This document shows, piece by piece, positions 1 to 8,819 of a stretch of DNA of 64,000 nt; position 1 is the first letter of the stretch; each line of letters begins with the position of its first letter. Position numbers and translations under genes: made by a program. This DNA is from Bin127 sp965203505 (lineage in GTDB: Bacteria; Chloroflexota; Dehalococcoidia; Lucifugimonadales; Lucifugimonadaceae): contig OZ241880.1 in the NCBI GenBank assembly GCA_965203505.1, positions 1,302,001 through 1,366,000 of the forward strand, in the 5' to 3' direction. A model generated the notes under the pieces. The model was not told where the DNA came from. It saw only the letters and a program-made list of their open reading frames with translations, and did no database searches.

Positions 1-1
1 C

Positions 2-550
2 GAGTTGCTGACCGAGAACGACATCATCTTTTCACGCACCAAAGGAGTTTCGGTCCTTACGCCTGAGCAGATGATTGACGCTTCGATCACTGGTCCGATG
101 CTTCGTGCTGCCGGTGTGGACTGGGATTTGCGACATCGTGCGCCATACGACTACTACGACCAAGTCACATTCAGCCGGCCGCTGCACACCGCTGGTGACA
201 ACTTCGCCCGATATTGGGTCCGGGTACAGGAAATGCGGGAGAGCATAAAGATCGTCCGGCAATGCGAGAAACTGATCGAACCTGGTCCGGTGCGTCCGCA
301 TCACGACGATGTTCCGTGGTTGCTACGGCCGCCTGTGGGTGACGCCTATGCAGCGATCGAACATTCTAAGGGTGAATTAGGCTTCTACTTGGTTAGTGAC
401 GGATCGATTTCGCCGTATAGATGCCACGTGAGGGCACCGTCGCTCATCAACCTCACGTTACTCCGGGATATGCTTGTCGGTGAACTCTTGGCTGATATGT
501 TCGTCAGTTTTGGTAGCGTCGATATCAACATGGGCGAGGTGGATCGTTGA
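2..550 (+). CDS. nuoD: NADH-quinone oxidoreductase subunit D, 5' truncated
   Basis: This is the C-terminal part of the 49-kDa-type subunit of complex I, which helps form the quinone-binding site in the peripheral arm. The frame is open from the first full codon at 2, so the gene begins before the window. The visible part carries the family's landmarks: an L-T-E-N-D-I-I-F stretch, the SGPMLRA-like ITGPMLRAAGVDWDLR motif, and the C-terminal SFGSVDINMGEVDR ending, where D(F/I)xxGExDR is the usual terminus. The stop overlaps the TTG start of nuoH. The order nuoD-H-I-J-K-L-M-N is the usual one for the second half of a nuo operon. Confidence 0.93.
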   Translation, partial: ELLTENDIIFSRTKGVSVLTPEQMIDASITGPMLRAAGVDWDLRHRAPYDYYDQVTFSRPLHTAGDNFARYWVRVQEMRESIKIVRQCEKLIEPGPVRPHHDDVPWLLRPPVGDAYAAIEHSKGELGFYLVSDGSISPYRCHVRAPSLINLTLLRDMLVGELLADMFVSFGSVDINMGEVDR

Positions 551-1818
551 GTTCGCCGTTTCTGGACAACTCCTTGTTCCGGAATATCTACTGCTATCTC
601 GCGGGCGGCAGCGACGGTTGCGCGTCGCGGGGCTATGACACTGCCGTTTTGCCTTCGGGATTGGAGTGGCTCGCGTTTGCGATAACCGCTTTCATCATCA
701 TCAACGTCGTAATCAATGCGGCGCTGGGTGCGGTTGTCGTCTACATCTGGGGTGAGCGGCGCATTCTCGGACGGATTCAAAACCGTACCGGTCCGAACCG
801 CTGGGGTCCATTCGGGATGTTCACCTCGGTGGCCGACGCGATCAAGACGCTCTTCAAGGAGGACATCGTTCCAGACGAGGCAGACCGATGGCTGTTTAAC
901 CTTGCGCCGATATTGATGGTGGTCCCGGTATTGATGGTGTTGTCCGTAATCCCGTTTGGTCTCGGTACGTTTGTGGTGGATCTGAACGTCGGAATTTTGT
1001 TTGTGATCGCGGTCACATCGTTGTCTGGAATATCCGTCGTTCTGGCATCTTGGGCATCTGGCAACCGCATCGCAATATTCGCTGGGATGCGCTCGGTGGC
1101 GATGCTTATCAGCTACGAGATACCGATGGCGTTATCGCTAATTGGTGTGTTGATGATCGCGGGTTCGATGTCTTTAGGGAAGATCGTCGATGCACAAGAC
1201 GTGCCGTTTATCCTGGTGCAACCGTTGGGAATCTTCGTGTTCCTGATAGCCGCGCAGGCTGAGACTAGCCGTACGCCCTTCGACCTCATCGAAGCTGAAT
1301 CGGAACTCGCGGCCGGCTACCTCAACGATTACAGCAGCATGAAGTTCGGAATCTTCTTCTTGGCTGAATTCTTGGCGACAATCGTTGCATCCATGCTGAT
1401 CGTTACCCTGTTTCTTGGTGGTTGGCGCGGATGGGAACCAATACCATCGCAGATCTGGTTTGCTGGTAAGACGGTGCTGGTGTTGCTGTTCATCATGTGG
1501 ATGCGGTTCTCTTGGCCACGTCTGCGAGTCGACCAGATATTGTCGTTGGCTTGGAAGGGTTTATTTGAACTGACGTTGATCAACATATTCGTCACCGGTG
1601 TCTTGATCGCGATTTGGCCAGAACCGACCTACGTTCAGCTATGGATGATGGCTGGCATCAACTGGGTCGTATTCTTCATTTCGATCTGGGCGGTCAGCAA
1701 GTTATTGCGACCCGGCGATTACACAAGTCCTGAACCGGAACCGGGACGACCGGCTTATCCAGTGGCCACGAACGAGATTCCGGACGAAGTAACTTTCTCG
1801 GGAGGTGCGACGCGATGA
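547..1818 (+). CDS. nuoH: NADH-quinone oxidoreductase subunit H
   Basis: This is the membrane subunit of complex I that sits under the quinone chamber and links it to the proton channels. The protein has 423 residues with about eight or nine hydrophobic segments. The family signature around the first cytoplasmic loop is present (ERRILGRIQNRTGPNRWGPFG), as is the later acidic loop AQAETSRTPFDLIEAESELAAGY, which lines the quinone site. The start is TTG at 547, sharing bases with the nuoD stop. An N-terminal stretch of about 35 residues before the first membrane helix is longer than in many homologues, and a C-terminal Pro/Glu-rich tail follows the last helix. Confidence 0.96.
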   Translation: MSSPFLDNSLFRNIYCYLAGGSDGCASRGYDTAVLPSGLEWLAFAITAFIIINVVINAALGAVVVYIWGERRILGRIQNRTGPNRWGPFGMFTSVADAIKTLFKEDIVPDEADRWLFNLAPILMVVPVLMVLSVIPFGLGTFVVDLNVGILFVIAVTSLSGISVVLASWASGNRIAIFAGMRSVAMLISYEIPMALSLIGVLMIAGSMSLGKIVDAQDVPFILVQPLGIFVFLIAAQAETSRTPFDLIEAESELAAGYLNDYSSMKFGIFFLAEFLATIVASMLIVTLFLGGWRGWEPIPSQIWFAGKTVLVLLFIMWMRFSWPRLRVDQILSLAWKGLFELTLINIFVTGVLIAIWPEPTYVQLWMMAGINWVVFFISIWAVSKLLRPGDYTSPEPEPGRPAYPVATNEIPDEVTFSGGATR

Positions 1819-2483
1819 TCGGCCTCGGACTACTCAAGGCGATGCGGGTGACGTTGAGAAACGCCCTCAAAGCACCATTCACGATCCAATACCCGAACAA
1901 AAAAGTCGGCATTGTCGGCGCGGCGAAGAACGAAGGCAAGTCGACGATTGGTTTGGTAGCTACCAAGCCGGTGACCGCCGCAAAGGCTGCGATGAGTATG
2001 TATTCGGTGCCGGAGAACATCCCTCAAAATCGACGTTTTCGCGGCAATGAATTCACTTGGTATGAAGACCGATGCACAGGATGTGCATCGTGTGCGAAGT
2101 ACTGTCCCCTGGGGATAATCGAGATCGTGACCAGCCCGGGCGGTTTCGATGTGCAGGAAGGTGAGAGTTACGCGATAGACGTGTTCGACATCGACATCGG
2201 TCGCTGCATGTTCTGTGGTCTTTGCGTCGAAGCTTGCCCTTACGATGCATTGCACATGGGCAGCCGCTTCGAGCGGAGCAAATATGAACGCGATGCGTTG
2301 GTGATCCCGGTCGATGAGCTGCGAAAAGCCTTGAAACAGCCGAGTTCGTGGTTCAGGCCGCAGTTCGAGGAACGCGATTACGATCCGTTCAGGGATGGTG
2401 CTGAAGACGAACACCATCAGGTTGGTCGACACGAGATGCCGGATCAAGAGACGTTGGACCAGCGTTGGGTCGAGGAACGATGA
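1815..2483 (+). CDS. nuoI: NADH-quinone oxidoreductase subunit I, two 4Fe-4S ferredoxin domains
   Basis: This is the peripheral-arm subunit that carries clusters N6a and N6b and passes electrons towards quinone. Two complete CxxCxxCxxxCP motifs are visible: CTGCASCAKYCP and CMFCGLCVEACP, separated by about 40 residues as expected for the family. The protein has 222 residues. The ATG at 1815 overlaps the nuoH stop in an ATGA arrangement, which implies translational coupling. The C-terminal 60 residues are acidic and less conserved. Confidence 0.96.
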   Translation: MIGLGLLKAMRVTLRNALKAPFTIQYPNKKVGIVGAAKNEGKSTIGLVATKPVTAAKAAMSMYSVPENIPQNRRFRGNEFTWYEDRCTGCASCAKYCPLGIIEIVTSPGGFDVQEGESYAIDVFDIDIGRCMFCGLCVEACPYDALHMGSRFERSKYERDALVIPVDELRKALKQPSSWFRPQFEERDYDPFRDGAEDEHHQVGRHEMPDQETLDQRWVEER

Positions 2484-3118
2484 GCGGAGCGTTCGATTCT
2501 GGGATTCTTGCGACGCTCGCGTTTTACGTCGCATCTGCTGTCACGATCGCTTCGGCGATCATTGTGGTGACGCAGCGCGATCTTGTACGCGCAGTGCTTG
2601 CATTGGCAATGTCATTTATCGGCGTCGCTTGCATCTATTTCGTGTTGAACGCGGAGTTTATCGGCGTAGTGCAGATATTGGTCTACGTCGGCGCCATCTC
2701 GATCTTGATCGCGTTCGCGGTTATGTTCATCGGCGATTTGGCCAACGCCGGCACCCTGTCGCAAAACCGTCTTGTTTCCGCAATAGCTGCGTTGCTTCTT
2801 CTGGCATCGATCATCTTCGTGGCCTACAACACCGATTGGACGACGATCGAAGAAATTACCGATCCGGACGCGGTTGCGGGACTCGCTGGCAACTACGAAG
2901 TAGTTGCGTCTGATTCAGACGATGCAACGATAGTCGCCGTTGACGTTGGGATGGATGGTGCTAGAGGCGGAGCCTTGATCGATGGGTCATCGCATATCGG
3001 TCCCTCGTTGATCCGCGAATTCGTACTGCCATTTGAAACTCTCGGATTACTTTTAATAGCTGCGCTGATCGGCGCACTCGTCGTTATCAGGAACCGACAG
3101 GAGGACGACGCGGCATGA
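2480..3118 (+). CDS. nuoJ: NADH-quinone oxidoreductase subunit J
   Basis: This is a small membrane subunit of complex I (212 residues). It has five hydrophobic segments, and the VQILVYVGAISILIAFAVM segment is the characteristic NuoJ helix containing the pi-bulge region. The start chosen is the ATG at 2480, which overlaps the nuoI stop as ATGA. An in-frame upstream ATG-less extension (from 2465) would lie inside nuoI and is unlikely. A hydrophilic insertion of about 50 residues precedes the last helix. It is Asp/Val-rich and may be lineage-specific. Confidence 0.94.
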   Translation: MSGAFDSGILATLAFYVASAVTIASAIIVVTQRDLVRAVLALAMSFIGVACIYFVLNAEFIGVVQILVYVGAISILIAFAVMFIGDLANAGTLSQNRLVSAIAALLLLASIIFVAYNTDWTTIEEITDPDAVAGLAGNYEVVASDSDDATIVAVDVGMDGARGGALIDGSSHIGPSLIREFVLPFETLGLLLIAALIGALVVIRNRQEDDAA

Positions 3119-3468
3119 CGCTCGAAATCGTCCTTGTGGTCGCGGGCGCGCTCTTCTCGATCGGGCTATTCGGCGTGTTGGCGCGCCGCAACATCATCGC
3201 GGTAATCATGTCGCTGGAGTTGATGTTCAATGGCGTTTTGGTCGCGGCGATCGGATTTTCGCGCTTCGCGGCACCTGCCACGCTGATCGGCGCCGACGGA
3301 GGGATCACGGAGAGCGCCATCCGATCAGCCCTTACTGGTCACATGTTCGCGGTGTTCGTGATATCGATCGCGGCTGCCGAAACTGCGTTGGCGCTGGCCT
3401 TGGTATTCGCTTTCTATCGAGCGAAGCAATCCGTTGAAGTCACCGATGCCGCTGAAATGAAGAACTGA
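3115..3468 (+). CDS. nuoK: NADH-quinone oxidoreductase subunit K
   Basis: This is an antiporter-like small membrane subunit of complex I with 117 residues and three hydrophobic segments. The MSLELMFNGV stretch carries the conserved membrane glutamate of helix 2, and AAAETALALALV carries the second glutamate of helix 3. A loop of about 20 residues between helices 2 and 3 (around GADGGITESAI) is longer than in short homologues. The ATG at 3115 overlaps the nuoJ stop. Confidence 0.95.
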   Translation: MTLEIVLVVAGALFSIGLFGVLARRNIIAVIMSLELMFNGVLVAAIGFSRFAAPATLIGADGGITESAIRSALTGHMFAVFVISIAAAETALALALVFAFYRAKQSVEVTDAAEMKN

Positions 3469-3470
3469 AG

Positions 3471-3665
3471 ATGTGGGTCGAATACAAGAGAACGCAGACT
3501 TTGCGTATCGCAGAGAGTTGGAAAAACCTGCTCGACGGCGAGGGTTTGCCTGCCAAAATACTGCCGGTCGGCGACATCTTGGATTGGGCTGAAGACGTGC
3601 CGTTCATCGTCATGGTGCCCAAGGGCAGGGAACACGTTGCCGATGAAATCCTCAGAAAACTCTAG
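3471..3665 (+). CDS. Small protein inserted between nuoK and nuoL, possibly DUF2007-like
   Basis: This gene of 64 codons begins 2 bases after the nuoK stop and ends 12 bases before nuoL, so it is embedded in the nuo operon. The protein is soluble, has no membrane segment, and reads as a short alpha/beta fold: an N-terminal amphipathic helix (RIAESWKNLLDGEGL), a strand (PAKILPVG) and a C-terminal PFIVMVPKGREHVADEILRKL. A helix, a strand, then a Val-Pro turn and a final helix with an Ile-Leu ending resembles the DUF2007 (putative signal-transducing) fold. That match is by eye only. Its role could be assembly or regulation of complex I, which is inferred from position alone. Its tight spacing and codon use match the neighbours. 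Confidence 0.72.
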   Translation: MWVEYKRTQTLRIAESWKNLLDGEGLPAKILPVGDILDWAEDVPFIVMVPKGREHVADEILRKL

Positions 3666-3677
3666 GCGAAAGTCGAT

Positions 3678-5708
3678 TTGGTTTCGGAACTGACAATTTG
3701 GCTGATAGTCGCGCTCCCTGCGTTCGCTTTCGTCATCAACGGTCTGCTGTTGCGGTGGTTACCTGAATACGGAATATCATCCTTCCGATTCACCGGAAAG
3801 CAATCAGACCTCGCAGGTTGGTTGACAGTTGCGGCCATCGGAGTTTCGTTCATCTTGTCTTTATTGGCCTTGATCGAAGTCGCGTCTGACGGTGCGAAGC
3901 AGTTCGAGATGCACAGCTGGATCGAGATCGGTGGCGTCGACCTCACGTTCGGCATGATGCTCGATCAATTGACTGCGATCATGCTGGTAGTCGTGAGCGG
4001 AGTCAGTCTGCTCGTGCAGATTTACGGCATCGGTTACATGCATGGCGACGACGGTTACACGCGTTATTTCAGCTATATGGCGTTGTTCACGGCATCAATG
4101 CTGGGATTGGTGACTGCACGAAGCGTCATTCAACTGTTTGTTTTTTGGGAGCTAGTGGGAATTTCCTCTTACCTGTTGATCGGTTTCTGGTTGAATCGCC
4201 CATCGGCAGCCGCAGCAGCCAAAAAGGCGTTCCTCATGACCCGGTTTGGCGACTTCGGGTTCTTGCTCGCGATCCTCTATCTGTATTCGAACGACCCGTC
4301 GTGGCTCGATATCGAAGCGATGTACGGTGCGATCGCCGGTGGCATGATGGCCGTCTCGGTGGCTTCGTGGATCGCGTTGGGTTTCCTATTGGGAGCGATT
4401 GGTAAGTCCGCGCAGTTCCCATTACATTCATGGTTGCCAGATGCGATGGAAGGTCCGACATCAGTCTCGGCGCTCATCCACTCGGCGACGATGGTGACAG
4501 CAGGCGTTTTTTTGGTCGCGCGATTTTTTCCGCTATTCGAACACAGCGACATCATGTTCCTTGTCACATTGGTGGGCGCGATCACCGCAGTGTTCGCAGC
4601 TTCAATGGCTTTGGTGGCGGATGACATCAAGCGCGTGTTGGCGTACTCGACCGTCAGTCAACTTGGGTACATGATGTTTGCATTGGGCATCGGTGCCTAT
4701 GGGGCGGCGGTGTTCCATCTCTTCACGCACGCATTTTTTAAAGCCTGCCTGTTCCTTGCCGCGGGTTCGGTTCACCACGCCGGCGGCACTTTCAACATGA
4801 ATTATCTTGGCGGTCTGCGCAGTCATATGAAGGTCACCTACGGAGCAATGGTGATCGCTAGCTTGTCGTTGGCCGGGATCATACCGTTGTCGGGATTCTG
4901 GTCGAAGGACGAGATCTTGGCACACGCATTCCATGTCGATACACCCATAGCTATCTTCGCGTTGGTCATGGGTTTGATCGGCGCTCTGATGACGGCGTTC
5001 TATATGTTCCGCGCCGTCTTCAAGACTTTCCACGGCGAGTTCCGGGGCGGTGGCGACAAGGAACGTGAGGACATCGAAGCTTCGGGCGAAGAAGCGCCAG
5101 AAGGTTTGGAGCACGTGCATCTCGGCGAGTCGCCGTATACGATGATCGTTCCGATAACAATCCTCGCGATTCTCGCGATATTCGCTGGGTTTTTGGCCAA
5201 CTCGGTGATTGATCTAGGGATAGTCGACAAACACGCGTTCGCTACATTTATCGTGGCAGAAAACACCGCAGTTTTCCCGGACCACGACGCACAGGTACAC
5301 GCAGGTTCCGAACCTGAGTTCGACTTCATCATCGCCGCCGCGTCGACGATACTGGCGACCCTGGGCGTTGGTGTGGCGTTGGCGTTGTTCTATAAAGGGC
5401 GGGCTATACCTGGCTGGTTGACGCGGGTTTTACAGCCGATACGCACACTGTTTGCACGTAAGTACTACTTCGACGAGCTGTATGAGGACTGGATCGTTTC
5501 GAGCGGTTTTTACGGGTATTTGGCGATGCTTACGGACAAGTTGGATATCGTCGGATTCGACAACGTGAACATTCAGCTTTACCGATGGACTGATCGAGCT
5601 GGTCGGGCTCTGGCGAAAGTCCAGGATGGTCAGGTGCAGACGTACGGCATAGTGTCTGTGGTCGGCCTAATCGTCGCGATCGCCATATTCGTGGTGGTGG
5701 CGCAATAG
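3678..5708 (+). CDS. nuoL: NADH-quinone oxidoreductase subunit L
   Basis: This is the distal proton-pumping subunit of complex I (676 residues), related to Mrp antiporters. Many membrane segments are visible. The core antiporter motifs include FVFWELVGISSYLLIGFW with the conserved glutamate, GKSAQFPLHSWLPDAMEGPTSVSALIHSATMV with the conserved lysine and histidine, and STVSQLGYMMFALG. The long C-terminal part (from about residue 480) contains a hydrophilic linker and final helix typical of NuoL's lateral arm. The likely start is TTG at 3678. No better in-frame start is seen before the first helix. Confidence 0.95.
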   Translation: MVSELTIWLIVALPAFAFVINGLLLRWLPEYGISSFRFTGKQSDLAGWLTVAAIGVSFILSLLALIEVASDGAKQFEMHSWIEIGGVDLTFGMMLDQLTAIMLVVVSGVSLLVQIYGIGYMHGDDGYTRYFSYMALFTASMLGLVTARSVIQLFVFWELVGISSYLLIGFWLNRPSAAAAAKKAFLMTRFGDFGFLLAILYLYSNDPSWLDIEAMYGAIAGGMMAVSVASWIALGFLLGAIGKSAQFPLHSWLPDAMEGPTSVSALIHSATMVTAGVFLVARFFPLFEHSDIMFLVTLVGAITAVFAASMALVADDIKRVLAYSTVSQLGYMMFALGIGAYGAAVFHLFTHAFFKACLFLAAGSVHHAGGTFNMNYLGGLRSHMKVTYGAMVIASLSLAGIIPLSGFWSKDEILAHAFHVDTPIAIFALVMGLIGALMTAFYMFRAVFKTFHGEFRGGGDKEREDIEASGEEAPEGLEHVHLGESPYTMIVPITILAILAIFAGFLANSVIDLGIVDKHAFATFIVAENTAVFPDHDAQVHAGSEPEFDFIIAAASTILATLGVGVALALFYKGRAIPGWLTRVLQPIRTLFARKYYFDELYEDWIVSSGFYGYLAMLTDKLDIVGFDNVNIQLYRWTDRAGRALAKVQDGQVQTYGIVSVVGLIVAIAIFVVVAQ

Positions 5709-5726
5709 TTTCCGATGTGCTGAGCG

Positions 5727-7283
5727 ATGAGTGAATTCAACGGCATATTGACTGTCACGGTGTTTCTGCCCGCGTTAGCGGCGTTGATCATCTTGATCGT
5801 CAAACCTTTGAAACTCGATGACCGGATCGTTCGTTGGTTCGCGGTCCTCAGCACCGTGGCGGCGTTCGCCCTTTCTCTCGTAGTCTTCCTTTCCTATGAT
5901 CGGGTCGCCGGCGGCGTCCAGATGGTCGACCATTTGAATTGGCTTTCCGCCCAAACCATCAAGTCTTCATACCTGCTAGGTGTCGACGGTCTGAGTGCAC
6001 CTCTCGTGTTGCTGACAGGCATTTTGGGCATGGCAGCAGCATTCGCGTCACGCAATATCGAACTGCGAGTGTCCGAATACTTCATGTGGTTGCTGATGCT
6101 TGAAGCGGCGGTTATGGGCGTATTCGTCAGCCTCGACCTGCTCTTGTTCTTCGTATTCTTCGAATTCGAAGTGATTCCGATGTTCATGCTGATCTCCGTA
6201 TGGGGGACAGGACGGCCGCGCTACTCGGCGATGAAGTTTGTTTTGTTTACGCTCGCTGGTGGAGCGTTCATGTTTGTCGGCATATTCGCTGTGTATCTGA
6301 CCGGAGCCGTCGAAACGCTGACGATGGTGCACGTGCCTCAACTCGGAATTGACGGCATACCGGATCAAATCTCAGGCGTGAACCTGATAGCGCCCGCGTC
6401 GCTGATCTTTGCGTTCTTCCTCATCGCGTTCGCGGTCAAATTGCCGGTCTGGCCGCTCCACAACTGGTTGCCAGACGCACACACCGACGCTCCGACGGCA
6501 GTCAGCGTCATGTTGGCCGGAGTTCTGCTGAAGATGGCGGGTTACGGGATGATCCGCATCAACATCGGTTTCTTCCAAGAGACGAACGGATTCACAGTTC
6601 ACGATGCGGCAGGGTTATTGTCCGTAGTGGCTGCTGTAAGCGTCGTTTACGGGGCGATTGTCACGATTCGGCAGACGGACATGAAACGGTTGATCGCGTA
6701 TTCGTCAGTGAGCCACATGGGCTTCGTTCTGCTCGGTCTGACCGCCATTGGCGGCGGGACCGCAGCGCATCAATTGGGCGGAATCAACGGTGCCGCGCTG
6801 CAGATGTTCACGCACGGCACGATCACTGGACTCGCGTTCTTGATGGTCGGTTTGGCGTACGACCGAACACACACACGTCACATACCTCATCTTGGAGGGT
6901 TATGGCGACGGATGCCAGTCATCGGTATCTTCTTCTTCATCGCTGGCTTCGCGTCGCTCGGACTACCGGCTCTCTCGGGATTCGTCTCAGAGATCATGGT
7001 GTTCCTGAACTCGTTCCCAGTGTGGCCATGGGCAGCGAGCGTCTCCGCGTTTGGCGTCGTTTTGGCGGCGGGATACGTGTTGTGGATGATCCAGCGCACC
7101 TTCTTCGGATCGAAGCCGCCGGAAGGTGGAATACCGGATGACAAGTTTGAAGAACTGTCAGATGCAGAACCGTTGGATCTGATCCCGATACTTGTGTTGA
7201 CGATACCGATATTCGTAATCGGCATTTGGCCGAAAGTGGTCGTGGACGTATTCAAACTAGGTATTGAAGGGATATTGCGCTAG
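5727..7283 (+). CDS. nuoM: NADH-quinone oxidoreductase subunit M
   Basis: This is the second antiporter-like proton-pumping subunit of complex I (518 residues). Family motifs are FFVFFEFEVIPMFMLISVWG, FAVKLPVWPLHNWLPDAHTDAPT and SVSHMGFVLLGL, with the membrane glutamate, lysine and histidine positions in place. About 14 hydrophobic segments can be traced. It starts at ATG 5727, 18 bases after the nuoL stop. It ends by sharing one base with the GTG start of nuoN. Confidence 0.95.
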   Translation: MSEFNGILTVTVFLPALAALIILIVKPLKLDDRIVRWFAVLSTVAAFALSLVVFLSYDRVAGGVQMVDHLNWLSAQTIKSSYLLGVDGLSAPLVLLTGILGMAAAFASRNIELRVSEYFMWLLMLEAAVMGVFVSLDLLLFFVFFEFEVIPMFMLISVWGTGRPRYSAMKFVLFTLAGGAFMFVGIFAVYLTGAVETLTMVHVPQLGIDGIPDQISGVNLIAPASLIFAFFLIAFAVKLPVWPLHNWLPDAHTDAPTAVSVMLAGVLLKMAGYGMIRINIGFFQETNGFTVHDAAGLLSVVAAVSVVYGAIVTIRQTDMKRLIAYSSVSHMGFVLLGLTAIGGGTAAHQLGGINGAALQMFTHGTITGLAFLMVGLAYDRTHTRHIPHLGGLWRRMPVIGIFFFIAGFASLGLPALSGFVSEIMVFLNSFPVWPWAASVSAFGVVLAAGYVLWMIQRTFFGSKPPEGGIPDDKFEELSDAEPLDLIPILVLTIPIFVIGIWPKVVVDVFKLGIEGILR

Positions 7284-8800
7284 TGAACGCTCAGGATTAC
7301 TGGGCGTTATCGCCCGTGATAGCGATGGCAGCATTGGCGTTGGTCGTGCTGTCAGCAGACGCGATGCTCGCGGAAAAACTCCCTGGCGGTCGACGCTGGG
7401 GCAGTAAACGAGCACTTTCGTGGATATCGATAATTGGCCTCGCCGCGCCAGCTTTGATGACGGTAAACCTTTGGTTTGGATGGTTCGGCGAATCCACTTC
7501 TGATCCCGTGGTTTACGGCACCTTCACGGCTGATCGTTTCGCGCTGTTCTTCCAGTTCCTGATCATTGGATCGTCGGCCATCGTGATACTGGCGTCGGTC
7601 CCTTATCTCAACCAATTCAGAGACTCGCTCGGAGAGTTCTTCACGTTGCTGTTGACGGCCGCGGCGGGGATGATGCTGCTCGTCGGTGCGAGCGAATTGA
7701 TAACGATCTATGTCGCTCTAGAAACCACAGCGTTGCCGGCAATCGCGCTGGCAGCCCTGCGTCGCGATGGCTTCTCCATCGAGGCGGGAGCCAAGTTCCT
7801 TATCCTGTCCGCGCTCTCAACAGCGTTGCTACTGTTCGGCCTTGTATTTCTTTACGGATATACCGGCGCCACAAGAATCGACGAAATCGCAGCTCGATTG
7901 GCGACAGTGCCGTTCGAAACAGGCGTTCCGTTTGGATCTCTCGCGGTCATGCTGGCGGTTCTATTGATCGTCGCTGGCTTCGGATTCAAGATGGCGATAG
8001 CACCGTGGCATATGTGGGTGCCAGACGTTTACCAAGGCGCGCCGACGCCGGTGGCAGCGTTTCTGTCGGTCGCGTCAAAAGCGTCCGCATTCGCGGTTCT
8101 GATGCGGATTCTTTACTCAATGGCCGAATTCGAAGCGATCGCTCAGGACTGGCAGATACTCTTCGCTTTGATTGCGACCGCGAGCATGACCGTTGGCAAT
8201 CTCCTGGCGCTTTCACAGTCGAATGTCAAACGCTTGTTGGCGTACTCAACGATTGCGCAAGCTGGCTACATCATGGTCGGTTTCGCCGCGGTTTCAGCCG
8301 CGTCCTCCTCAGAAAGCCCGAGCGCAGGGCCGCAAAGCGTGATGTACTACCTGGCCGGTTATGCGTTCACCAACCTAGCGGTCTTCCTCGCATTCACAGC
8401 GATCGTGCACCGCACGGGCAATGACACTTTGGCAGGGCTCAGCGGTCTATTGAAACGTTCTCCAACTTTGGCTGTCTTAATGGTCATCGGGTTGCTGTCA
8501 TTGCTCGGGATGCCACCGACGGTCGGGTTTATGGCGAAAGCCGTGGTTTTCAGCACTGCGGTTGATCAAGGATTGGTGTGGCTCGCCGTCGTAGCCGTAA
8601 TCAACACGGTTGTGGCCGCCTACTATTACCTGCGCGTTGTAGGTTTGATAATGTTCGGGCAAGCGGAAGATGAAGAGCCCATTCGACCAAGTGTCGGCGA
8701 ATTGACGGCGGTCAGCGTCGGTGTGGCAGGTGCCATCCTGTTTGGCGTCGTCCCATGGCTGGTGCTTGAGCTAGTTGACCATTCGTTGACGATCATTTGA
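7283..8800 (+). CDS. nuoN: NADH-quinone oxidoreductase subunit N
   Basis: This is the third antiporter-like proton-pumping subunit of complex I (505 residues). ITIYVALETTALPAIALAAL holds the conserved membrane glutamate. FGFKMAIAPWHMWVPDVYQGAPTPVAAFLS and STIAQAGYIMVGF are the usual NuoN motifs. The start is GTG at 7283, overlapping the nuoM stop by one base. This is the last nuo gene. The next gene starts after only 19 bases, so transcription may continue into nadK. Confidence 0.95.
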   Translation: MNAQDYWALSPVIAMAALALVVLSADAMLAEKLPGGRRWGSKRALSWISIIGLAAPALMTVNLWFGWFGESTSDPVVYGTFTADRFALFFQFLIIGSSAIVILASVPYLNQFRDSLGEFFTLLLTAAAGMMLLVGASELITIYVALETTALPAIALAALRRDGFSIEAGAKFLILSALSTALLLFGLVFLYGYTGATRIDEIAARLATVPFETGVPFGSLAVMLAVLLIVAGFGFKMAIAPWHMWVPDVYQGAPTPVAAFLSVASKASAFAVLMRILYSMAEFEAIAQDWQILFALIATASMTVGNLLALSQSNVKRLLAYSTIAQAGYIMVGFAAVSAASSSESPSAGPQSVMYYLAGYAFTNLAVFLAFTAIVHRTGNDTLAGLSGLLKRSPTLAVLMVIGLLSLLGMPPTVGFMAKAVVFSTAVDQGLVWLAVVAVINTVVAAYYYLRVVGLIMFGQAEDEEPIRPSVGELTAVSVGVAGAILFGVVPWLVLELVDHSLTII

Positions 8801-8819
8801 TAAATCGCGCTATTTTCCC

